From JANQMY01 sp965227095 (GTDB lineage: Bacteria > Pseudomonadota > Alphaproteobacteria > JANQMY01), in contig CBDDFL010000002.1 in assembly GCA_965227095.1 (NCBI GenBank), positions 1,054,001 to 1,118,000 on the forward strand: a stretch of DNA of 64,000 nucleotides, written 5' to 3'. A model generated the notes under the pieces. That model was given only the letters and a program-made list of their open reading frames with translations, did not search any database and had not been told where the DNA came from. The translations under genes were made by a program, and so were the position numbers. Positions 1-7,127 of the stretch are shown one piece after another. Position 1 is the stretch's first letter; every line of letters starts with the position of its first letter.

Positions 1-111
1 TTGGCCAATGCCCAAGCGCGCGATGGTGGCCGCCCGCGCCTCAATATGGGCAGCGAAAACGATGGCCGCGCCCACAACCCTACTGCTCCCGATGGCAATT
101 GGGTGCTGTGA
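1..111 (+). CDS. 3' end of phage head-tail adaptor protein (partial)
   Basis: Only the last 36 codons are inside the window; the frame is open at the left edge and ends at TGA 109-111. The peptide is nearly identical (about 34 of 36 residues) to the C-terminus of the gene at 1101-1553, which I place in the podovirus adaptor/head-completion family. At DNA level about 17 of 111 bases differ, mostly at third positions, so the two copies are diverged paralogues under selection and not a recent duplication. This is presumably the full-length adaptor that sits between the portal and the tail hub. The rest of the gene lies outside the window. Confidence 0.6.
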   Translation: MANAQARDGGRPRLNMGSENDGRAHNPTAPDGNWVL

Positions 112-180
112 ACTAAATCACATATCGTGTTCCTTTGTTGGTTCGACTAAGGTGTCTTTCGATTGTAGGAAGGCATCGCT

Positions 181-1005
181 ATGTCCGCGATATTTTTTGG
201 TTACTTAGGCTACTTGGTCTTTGGTGGAATCTGGGCCGTTCTGATAGCGGCATTCGTAATCCGAAGCATAAATCAATACCGCCAAATAGATGCTCTGGAA
301 TGGGGATGTATTGCGGTTTTGTTCGCGTTATTCATTCTTCCGTTTGTCGACGCTGCACCAAATTTTTTTCGTTTTGCCTACCATTGCTCGCAACTTGGAC
401 CGGTCAGCGCAGTTGAAGAGATTGAACCGCAAAAAACATTACAGTCTTCGTATAACATCCGGTTCGGATGCAGCGGTGCATGTGACGGCTTGCTTGCAAC
501 CGAATACTTCGATGTGGAAGCATTCTCTGGTCCCATTGAGATCGATGACCACAAAGCAGCACGCGTATACGATGAGGGGTGGCATCGACTTTTTCTGGTG
601 CCAAAGGATGAACGCAGGTGCGGTGACAGGGGGCTTGACGTCGTGATAGCGGACAGTGGGACAGTTCACTGTATTGGATCGCGCAAGATTGCTTCTCCTA
701 ATGCCCGATATCGCCATGAAATAGCGGCGAACAACTTTTCCTGGGGGTCGGTTTTTGATCCCTGGCGCCTTCCATTTCCGTATTTCTTAGCTGTGTCGCA
801 GGATCGACTGATTGATCAATCCAGAAACAAGATCGTCGCGCACGTCAGTGAGATAGAGTTTAGGGGTGGCCTCCTTCTTCGACCTTTCATTCCATTCAGT
901 AGCGGAGACGAAGAAGACGTTACCTGTGCGGACCTCTCCGATGCTTGGGCTTATCAGGGGACGGAGAATTTTATTCGAATGGTTGTATCGCAACCGAGAA
1001 ATTGA
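181..1005 (+). CDS. Hypothetical membrane-anchored protein in prophage accessory block A
   Basis: A 274-residue protein that I do not recognise. It starts with two hydrophobic segments (about residues 5-28 and 39-60). A long soluble region with several cysteines follows. Two closely spaced helices would put this region on the same side of the membrane as the N-terminus. The start is supported by AGGAAGG about 7 bases upstream of ATG. The gene lies between two copies of the adaptor C-terminus and is AT-richer than the phage structural genes, which suggests a separately acquired cargo gene. A phage moron or an immunity-type membrane protein are both possible. No catalytic motif is visible. Confidence 0.6.
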   Translation: MSAIFFGYLGYLVFGGIWAVLIAAFVIRSINQYRQIDALEWGCIAVLFALFILPFVDAAPNFFRFAYHCSQLGPVSAVEEIEPQKTLQSSYNIRFGCSGACDGLLATEYFDVEAFSGPIEIDDHKAARVYDEGWHRLFLVPKDERRCGDRGLDVVIADSGTVHCIGSRKIASPNARYRHEIAANNFSWGSVFDPWRLPFPYFLAVSQDRLIDQSRNKIVAHVSEIEFRGGLLLRPFIPFSSGDEEDVTCADLSDAWAYQGTENFIRMVVSQPRN

Positions 1006-1100
1006 CGGTCATGGTCCAAAAAAAAGACCACTAATCCCCAGTTTTTAACGGCACAATCTACGCTTTATTAGTCCACCATTTGGAATGGAAAGGAAGTGCT

Positions 1101-1553
1101 ATGGCTGGAGTCAGACCAAAACAAGGTGGTCGTAGTCATATTTACGGGCCCCTCAATGCGCAGCATTGGCAGCATGAACAGGGCACCAATGGAACATCCG
1201 CCTACGACCGATTTCGAATCCGTGGGGATTTGATTCTCCTTTACCCCGCACCCGCGGCGGGCCATCAAATCGCCTTCGAATATGTAACCAAGTATTGGAT
1301 TAGTGGCGATAAGGATGCGTTCACCGCGGATGGAGATACGGCCCTGTTGGACGAGGAGTTGCTGACCCTCGGCCTCGTCTGGCGCTTTCGAGAAGCCAAG
1401 GGCTTCGATTATGCCGAAGCCTTTCGTAAATACGAAGTGCGCCTAGCCAACGCCCAAGCACGCGATGGTGGCCGTCCGCGCCTTAACACGGGCAGCGAAA
1501 ACGATGGCCGCGCCCACATCCCCACCGCACCCGATGGGAATTGGGTTCTTTAG
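1101..1553 (+). CDS. Phage adaptor-like protein, N-terminally short paralogue
   Basis: A 150-residue protein. The start at 1101 has AAAGGAAG upstream and is preferred over an in-frame TTG at 1080. The pattern FEYVTKYW, then LLDEELLTLGLVWRF, then DYAEAF..YE is typical of the C-terminal half of podovirus adaptor/head-completion proteins that sit between portal and hub. As I recall the family, members are around 200 residues and begin with a helical region ending before the Y-G-P-L segment. That region is missing here, so the gene is a truncated duplicate. Its last 36 residues match the upstream copy ending at 111. A terminator-like hairpin follows at 1580-1601. Confidence 0.65.
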   Translation: MAGVRPKQGGRSHIYGPLNAQHWQHEQGTNGTSAYDRFRIRGDLILLYPAPAAGHQIAFEYVTKYWISGDKDAFTADGDTALLDEELLTLGLVWRFREAKGFDYAEAFRKYEVRLANAQARDGGRPRLNTGSENDGRAHIPTAPDGNWVL

Positions 1554-1579
1554 CTTTTCTGAAAATTTAGTTTTCTGAT

Positions 1580-1601
1580 GGCCGCATGAGCGGCCTTTTT
1601 T
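1580..1601 (+). terminator. Rho-independent terminator-like hairpin
   Basis: A perfect 6-bp stem (GGCCGC/GCGGCC) with an ATGA loop is followed by six T. It lies 26 bases after the truncated adaptor stop and just upstream of the next gene's ribosome site (GAAAGGA). It could end or attenuate transcription between accessory genes. Confidence 0.6.
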
Positions 1602-1617
1602 GTGAGAAAGGATCAAA

Positions 1618-2748
1618 ATGCGTTCTCCATATCTTTATGGAGGGAGGGCTCTTCGTCCGGGGGAGGAGCAAATATATCAAAATCAACTTAGCCAAACGAC
1701 TGCGCAGATACCACCTTATCGAAGCGGCATCGAGCTTACACAAAACATGTCGGCCATTCCCCAGGCGCGATCTCATCTTGATACGCTGGTTCACGGTTCG
1801 GCCGTCGAAAACGGGGTTTTAACTGAGGATCCTTTCCAAGAAAACGATTCTGACCTGGTTCGCCTTTTAGCTGGTCTGCCACCAAAGAAGTCACCCGCAA
1901 TGCCTGAGGTCGCACCAGCGACTCTGCTTGAGCAAGTGTTGGTAGACATGGAGGAACGTGAGCGGTCTGCACTTATGCCGCAAGGTCTGAATAGCGGATC
2001 TCTAGGCCAGCAGGAACAGGTCGGATTTTCTCAAATCTCCCCTTCGCTAGGTGATGGTCGCAATTTTACGTTCGAGAATGATCCTCAAGCCTTTTTGGAC
2101 GATCCCAAACAATTGGCTCAGCAGGTCATCGGTGAAGCGCGCAAGACGTTTGGCGATGCCATTGCAAAACGATTATCGGCGCTAGCGGATCAAGAAATTG
2201 AGGGTGATGGGGAGGAAGTCGATCAAGAGCTTATTGCAGCCGGACTCCAAGTTTTGCCAGCCGTGTTTTGGACGACCATTCGGACTGCATTACGACGAGC
2301 AGCACCAGCAGTGTTTGGAAAAGCGGGCGTGGCCGCTGCCAAAAAAGCATCAAAAACGGCGACTCGAAATCGTTACACTCGGAGGCAAAAACGGAGGAAA
2401 GATCGGCTTCAAGACGAAGAGGACCAAACACAAGCTCCGAAAAAACCAAAAAAACGCAAAGACGAGCAAGAAGATTGGCACGATGATATCGAGAAAACAG
2501 CGTCTGAAATTGGCGAGGATCTTGGTTGGGACAAAGGGCCAGATGCTCCAAACTGGTTAGATGAAATAACAAAAGACCCGAAAACCATAATAGATAGGCT
2601 CAAGCGCTTGAAATACACAGTTAGAAATCTGCAGGCCATTCTTGAATTTTATGAAGAAGCCTTTGCCAATAACCCTGATTGGGCACATTTTGGAGAGCGT
2701 GCCGAGGGACTGCAATTCCTGATTGACCTTTGGGACGCGTTTGAATGA
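1618..2748 (+). CDS. Hypothetical prophage protein with K/R-rich linker and separate C-terminal region
   Basis: A 376-residue protein that I do not recognise. The start has GAAAGGA upstream. The N-terminal part (1-210) is polar, with Gln/Pro-rich stretches as in internal virion proteins. Residues 215-245 form an alanine-rich, partly hydrophobic helix. Residues 248-290 are extremely rich in Lys, Arg, Asp and Glu, and a distinct helical acidic region (about 290-376, Trp-rich) ends the protein. This layout of body, charged linker and compact C-terminus is like that of proteins with exchangeable C-terminal effector domains, and a small soluble gene follows directly. No toxin family can be named by eye. 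It sits in the AT-richer accessory block between adaptor and hub genes. Confidence 0.6.
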   Translation: MRSPYLYGGRALRPGEEQIYQNQLSQTTAQIPPYRSGIELTQNMSAIPQARSHLDTLVHGSAVENGVLTEDPFQENDSDLVRLLAGLPPKKSPAMPEVAPATLLEQVLVDMEERERSALMPQGLNSGSLGQQEQVGFSQISPSLGDGRNFTFENDPQAFLDDPKQLAQQVIGEARKTFGDAIAKRLSALADQEIEGDGEEVDQELIAAGLQVLPAVFWTTIRTALRRAAPAVFGKAGVAAAKKASKTATRNRYTRRQKRRKDRLQDEEDQTQAPKKPKKRKDEQEDWHDDIEKTASEIGEDLGWDKGPDAPNWLDEITKDPKTIIDRLKRLKYTVRNLQAILEFYEEAFANNPDWAHFGERAEGLQFLIDLWDAFE

Positions 2749-2770
2749 CCCACGTTCGAATATGGTGTAA

Positions 2771-3499
2771 GTGTCCTCTATGGGACAACACTATATTACA
2801 ATTACCAACCGCACCAAATTGAACGGGGAAGGCAGTGAATCCTCTTCAGGTGGTACTGGTATAATCGAAATACAAATTGGGTCTCCTGACTCTGCAAAGA
2901 TCATCGCGCTCGTTCCTGGCAAGGAACTGGTTGTGTTTCCGAAAGCGCACCCTACGGGTCCGGATCAATTTATTGAAAACACTCTTGCAATTTCAAAACT
3001 TGTACAGAAGTCGGTTGGGAAACTCACGTTTTCCTCTGGATATAGTCAGTCGAAGTTTGGGCTTCGCGTAGGTATTTCAGAAAATCGATTCCGGCCAACT
3101 CAAAACCTGAAAACAATTGACGAACGATCAGCACACGTTAGGAGAACGCTACACGAAAACCTTGACAGTCAGCTTAGCCAAGTGCGTGCAGAAAGCCGCC
3201 GACTGGAATTTATCAATGAGGCAGAAATACCTATCAAGGTGGTAGTTGAGCCATGGCTTTGCGAGTTTGACATTTCGATGGGAGATCACCTTTATTTGGT
3301 GGACAACCGGGAGAACGAAGATCCAAATGGGTTGCATTTGGTGTTCCACACCCCCAACTACATAGTTGTCCATAATTTTAGCCGTCTGCTTTGGCCTTTT
3401 TTGAATGGACAACGTCTCGCGGCGTTTTGTTCGGAAAAAGAATCTCCGTTTCCGATGTACGATCTACTCGAGCGCCAAAGGCAAGACAAAGAAGAGTAA
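2771..3499 (+). CDS. Hypothetical soluble protein, accessory block A
   Basis: About 242 residues, no signal peptide or membrane segment, not recognised. The start is uncertain: GTG at 2771 or ATG at 2780, neither with a strong ribosome site. The N-terminal half is beta-rich with a Ser/Gly stretch. The middle (about 110-145) is helical and charged. The C-terminal half has aromatic-rich strands. It begins 22 bases after the 376-residue gene and ends 4 bases before the ferredoxin gene, so all three are probably co-transcribed. By position it could be a partner or immunity protein for the upstream C-terminal region. That is inference from order alone. Confidence 0.55.
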   Translation: MSSMGQHYITITNRTKLNGEGSESSSGGTGIIEIQIGSPDSAKIIALVPGKELVVFPKAHPTGPDQFIENTLAISKLVQKSVGKLTFSSGYSQSKFGLRVGISENRFRPTQNLKTIDERSAHVRRTLHENLDSQLSQVRAESRRLEFINEAEIPIKVVVEPWLCEFDISMGDHLYLVDNRENEDPNGLHLVFHTPNYIVVHNFSRLLWPFLNGQRLAAFCSEKESPFPMYDLLERQRQDKEE

Positions 3500-3503
3500 A
3501 AAA

Positions 3504-3857
3504 ATGACCTACGTTGTCACTGAAGCCTGCATAAAATGCAAATACACTGACTGCGTGGAAGTATGCCCGGTTGATTGTTTTCACGAAGGCGAAAACATGC
3601 TCGTGATTGATCCGGAAATTTGCATTGATTGCGGTATTTGCGAGCCCGAGTGCCCAGCGGAAGCAATCCTTTCAGATGTGGATGACGCAGCTGAAAAGTG
3701 GCTCGAACTAAACGCGGAATATGCAACCAGATGGCCAGTGTTATCCCGCGCTCGGGAACATGGGCCAGATGCGACCAAATGGGAGCAGACGGCGCAAAAA
3801 TTCGATGAACATTTCAGCCCGGCGCCTGGTCCGGGGGACGAGTCGAATTCGGCATAG
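3504..3857 (+). CDS. fdxA: 7Fe ferredoxin, FdxA family, inside prophage structural operon
   Basis: A 117-residue soluble electron carrier. The cysteine pattern is that of the Azotobacter FdI type: C9, C17 and C50 would hold a 3Fe-4S cluster and C21, C40, C43 and C46 a 4Fe-4S cluster, with extra C12 and C25. The C-terminal helix and the ending FSPAPGPGD match bacterial FdxA, which is usually about 110 residues. It starts 4 bases after the upstream gene and is followed by a strong terminator at 3883-3907, then by the phage hub gene. A ferredoxin in a phage tail operon is unusual. It may be cargo that supports a redox enzyme or a relocated host gene. No partner oxidoreductase lies nearby. Confidence 0.92.
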   Translation: MTYVVTEACIKCKYTDCVEVCPVDCFHEGENMLVIDPEICIDCGICEPECPAEAILSDVDDAAEKWLELNAEYATRWPVLSRAREHGPDATKWEQTAQKFDEHFSPAPGPGDESNSA

Positions 3858-3882
3858 CTGACTCTGCGCACCCACTTAGTTT

Positions 3883-3907
3883 AAGGCCCGCTTGTCGGGC
3901 CTTTTTT
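3883..3907 (+). terminator. Rho-independent terminator after ferredoxin
   Basis: The stem AAGGCCCG/CGGGCCTT with a short CTTGT loop runs into a T tract. It separates the accessory block from the GC-rich hub gene 23 bases downstream. Confidence 0.8.
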
Positions 3908-3930
3908 CATTCTGATTTAAGGAACATCCA

Positions 3931-5454
3931 ATGCTTCAAGCCCTGCGCCCCCTCGGGCGGCAGCGCGTTGCGCGTGCCGTCGCCACACCTCCGCCCGTGG
4001 GCGGGTGGAATGCGCGTGATGCGCTGGACCAAATGGCCGTGGCCGACGCGGTGGTGCTAGACAATTGGTTTCCCCGCGCAAATGATGTGGTCAGCCGCAA
4101 CGGCTATGCGCTCCACTGTGACACGGGCGAAACCGGCACGGTCCAGGCGCTGCATGAATATCACGCGGGTACTACGCGCAAACTGATCGCGGGCGTCAGC
4201 GGCAAGCTTTTGGATGTCACTTCCGCCACACCCGCCACGCTTGGCTCCGGGTTCACCAGTGACCGATGGTGTGCCACCAATTTCGGCGGGCGGTTAATCT
4301 TGGTCAACGGGGCGGATGCGCCGCAGACCTATCAATCGTCGCTGGCAGCCTCCGGTTTTACGGGCACAGGCCTTGCGCCCGCTGACCTGAAAGACGTGCT
4401 GGCCTATAAGTCACGCCTCTTCTTTATCGAAAACGACAGCCAGGCCTTTTGGTATGGCGGTTTGGGCGCGGTTACCGGCGCGCTCACCAAATTCGATTTG
4501 TCCTTGGTCGGGAATTTCGGCGGCAATTTGGTGGGGTTGGGCGCCATCACCCAAGACGGTGGCGCCGGTATTGACGATCTGATTGCGTTTTTCATGTCCT
4601 CGGGCGAGGTAATTATATACTCGGGCTCCGACCCTGGGGATGTGAATGGCTGGGCGCTTGTGGGGGTTTTCCGCATTGGAGCGCCGGTGGGGGCAGCCCC
4701 TCTTAAATTCGGATCCGATTTGGTGGCGATCACGCAAGACGGCTATGTGCCGCTGACGCGGGTGCTGCCCTTCGGCCGGGTGCAAGGAAATGCTGCATTT
4801 TCAGACAAGATCGCCGATGCCGCCACCGAAGCGGTCCAGGCCTATGGCGGCAATACGGGCTGGCAAGCCTTACAATACCCTAAAGGCAGCATGCTGATCA
4901 TCAACGTACCGCGCAACACCGCAAAGTTCGATCAGCATGTGTTCAATACAGATACCGGGGCTTGGTGCCGTTTTCGTAATGTGCCGTCACATTGCTGGGC
5001 TTTGTTTGATGACAGGCCTTTCTTCGGCAGTGCCGATGGCAAAGTGTACGAATTCGACACGGGCGAAACCGATGCGGGTATCGCCATCGAATGCGATGGC
5101 CAGACAGCGTGGAACTATTTCAGCGACCGCTCGCGATTGAAACGTTTCACTGCCGCGCGCCCTATCTTCCGGTCGGAAACGGACCCCGGCGTCACCATGG
5201 CCCTGGGAACGGATTTTGACAGTTCCATTGCGACCAACCCGGTGGCCGCCGCCGTGCCGGACACCGCCGGGGCGTGGGATGCCAGTTCCTGGGACCAGAC
5301 CATTTGGGGCGGCGCGCTGAAGGCCGCGAAATCCTGGCAGAGCCTTACGGGCATCGGCTATGCGGGTAGTTTGCGCGTGCGCGTGTCTGTGCAAGACCAG
5401 CGGGTCTATTGGCAATCCACCACCTATGTGTTCGAACCCGGAGGAATTTTGTGA
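3931..5454 (+). CDS. Phage tail hub / packaged DNA stabilisation protein (P22 gp10-like)
   Basis: A 507-residue protein. AAGGAAC lies upstream of the ATG. The N-terminal segment with PPPVGGWNARD and DNWFPR (about 20-50) and repeated beta-blade-like units with VNGAD..Q and W-rich motifs are typical of podovirus hub proteins that cap the portal-adaptor channel. Length agrees with this family. The gene is GC-rich, unlike the block just upstream. It overlaps the next gene by one base (TGATG), so translation is probably coupled. In a virion it would retain DNA and connect the tail needle or fibres. Confidence 0.75.
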   Translation: MLQALRPLGRQRVARAVATPPPVGGWNARDALDQMAVADAVVLDNWFPRANDVVSRNGYALHCDTGETGTVQALHEYHAGTTRKLIAGVSGKLLDVTSATPATLGSGFTSDRWCATNFGGRLILVNGADAPQTYQSSLAASGFTGTGLAPADLKDVLAYKSRLFFIENDSQAFWYGGLGAVTGALTKFDLSLVGNFGGNLVGLGAITQDGGAGIDDLIAFFMSSGEVIIYSGSDPGDVNGWALVGVFRIGAPVGAAPLKFGSDLVAITQDGYVPLTRVLPFGRVQGNAAFSDKIADAATEAVQAYGGNTGWQALQYPKGSMLIINVPRNTAKFDQHVFNTDTGAWCRFRNVPSHCWALFDDRPFFGSADGKVYEFDTGETDAGIAIECDGQTAWNYFSDRSRLKRFTAARPIFRSETDPGVTMALGTDFDSSIATNPVAAAVPDTAGAWDASSWDQTIWGGALKAAKSWQSLTGIGYAGSLRVRVSVQDQRVYWQSTTYVFEPGGIL

Positions 5455-5972
5455 TGAGCCATCCTTACGCTGAATTTGAAAAGGCGCACTACCACCCCGT
5501 CACCCGTGATGGGCCCCGCTACAAGAACGGGCTGGACAAGGGGCGTAAAACGCGCCTGGTGTTTAATGACGATTTCGCCGTGGGCGAATGGGTGGCCCGC
5601 CGCATTCCACACATCGGCTCCGCGCGGGAATGGGGCGGCTTCCGCGCCATTGGCGTCGCGCTCAACGACAAGCCCATCGCCGGCGCCGTTTACAATAATT
5701 CCCGTGGCTTCGACATGGAAATCAGCTTCGCCGCGGACAGCCCCCGTTGGGCCAATCGCGGCACCATTCGGGGGATCTTGGCCTATCCATTCATTCAATG
5801 CGGCTGCACGCGGCTGACGGCAACCATTGCCAAACGCAACAAACGTGCGCGCCGCCTGGTGGAAGGGCTGGGCTTTAAACAGGAAGGGTGCCTTCAGCGC
5901 GGTCTAGATGGCCGGCAAGACGCCATTCTTTATGGACTTCAACGTGAAAACTGCAGGTGGATACATGGGTAA
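5454..5972 (+). CDS. Phage GNAT-like acyltransferase-fold protein
   Basis: A 172-residue protein. The ATG overlaps the hub stop and has GGAGGAA upstream. The C-terminal half has the GNAT signature: a strand with the Arg/Gly-rich turn RWANRGTIRG, followed by TATIAKRNKRARRLVEGLGFKQ, which resembles the end of acetyltransferase domains. Podoviruses commonly encode such a protein next to the hub genes, for example the GNAT-like T7 gp13 family. Whether it is an enzyme or a structural/assembly factor is not clear. It overlaps the next start by 8 bases. Confidence 0.7.
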   Translation: MSHPYAEFEKAHYHPVTRDGPRYKNGLDKGRKTRLVFNDDFAVGEWVARRIPHIGSAREWGGFRAIGVALNDKPIAGAVYNNSRGFDMEISFAADSPRWANRGTIRGILAYPFIQCGCTRLTATIAKRNKRARRLVEGLGFKQEGCLQRGLDGRQDAILYGLQRENCRWIHG

Positions 5973-7017
5973 AAAAGCACCTTCTCCGCCGCCGGCGCCA
6001 GATCCGGTGGCAATTGCGAATGCGGAAAAAACAGCCAATGTGGAAGCCGCACGTGAAACCGCGAAACTGAACGCCATCAATCAGTATACGCCTTTTGGCA
6101 ATGTGGTGTTTCAACGCGATAGCAGCGGTATTCCCATTGCCCAAACCACAACCTTGTCGCCCGACCAGCAGGCCTTGGTGGATCTGCAATCGAATATCGG
6201 TGTGCAGTTGGGGCAATTGGCGCAGAACCAGGCGAACTACATCGCCAACAATCAATTCCAATTGCCGGATACCTTGCCAACCGTGCCGTCGTCGCTTGGT
6301 GTGTCGACGCCCGAATTCCCCTTGGGCGTGGATACCAGCGGCCTGGCCCCCATACCCGGGGCGCAGGATTTTTCGGCGGACGCCCAGCGGCTAGAAGACG
6401 CCACCTTTTCCCGCGCCATGAACCTGCTGAACCCGGAATTTGACCGGCAGCGCCGGCAGACCGAACAGACCCTGTTCGACCGCGGCCTGCCCCAAACGGG
6501 TGAAGCTTACACACGGGAACTGAACCGGCTGGACCAAGCGCAAAACGAAGCGCGCCTGGCGGCGGCACAGGAAGCTGTCCAAGCCGGGCGGGCGGAACAA
6601 TCTCGCCTGTTCGGCCAGGGTGTGACCGCCCGGCAGATTGGCTTTGGCGAAGCTGCCCAAAACGCCAATATGCAACAGCAAGCGCGCCAACAAGCGATCG
6701 CGGAAGCAGCCCAGAATGCTCAGCTTGCGGCCAATTCCCGCCAGCAATTGATCAACGAGCTGATGTTGGAACGCTCCCAGCCGTTTAATGAACTGTCGGC
6801 CTTCCTGCAGGGCGCCCCATCGCTGCCGGTACCGCAGGCTCAGCCCTTGCAGCCCATCAACATCGCCCCACCGAATGTTCTGGGGGCGCATACATTGAGG
6901 GCCAACATTGATGCCCAAAATTATGGGAACCAACTTCAATATCGGGGCGGGGTGATTGGTGACACTCTTGGACTCTTCGGAAAGCTTGGTGGTGCATACC
7001 TGGGCAACGTTGGTTAG
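5965..7017 (+). CDS. Phage internal virion / ejection-type protein
   Basis: A 350-residue protein; ATG 5965 follows AGGTGG. The N-terminus (GKKAPSPPPAPDP then Ala-rich helix) is common in podovirus internal or ejection proteins. The middle (about 130-270) is a long Gln/Ala/Arg-rich helical region with periodic LFDRGLPQTG-like and ARQ..A elements, probably coiled coil. The C-terminus is Gly-rich and amphipathic. Its place after hub and GNAT genes fits a protein loaded in the head and expelled into the cell envelope. Sequence identity to a named phage protein is not claimed. Confidence 0.6.
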   Translation: MGKKAPSPPPAPDPVAIANAEKTANVEAARETAKLNAINQYTPFGNVVFQRDSSGIPIAQTTTLSPDQQALVDLQSNIGVQLGQLAQNQANYIANNQFQLPDTLPTVPSSLGVSTPEFPLGVDTSGLAPIPGAQDFSADAQRLEDATFSRAMNLLNPEFDRQRRQTEQTLFDRGLPQTGEAYTRELNRLDQAQNEARLAAAQEAVQAGRAEQSRLFGQGVTARQIGFGEAAQNANMQQQARQQAIAEAAQNAQLAANSRQQLINELMLERSQPFNELSAFLQGAPSLPVPQAQPLQPINIAPPNVLGAHTLRANIDAQNYGNQLQYRGGVIGDTLGLFGKLGGAYLGNVG

Positions 7018-7127
7018 TTAGTTGTCTGTTCCTTTAACTCTGTAGTGTCGATTGGTCGAACACCAAGCCAATCGACAAAGCCCAAACGAACTTTCGAGCC
7101 AAACTTAGTTCAATCTGGAGAAAGCCC

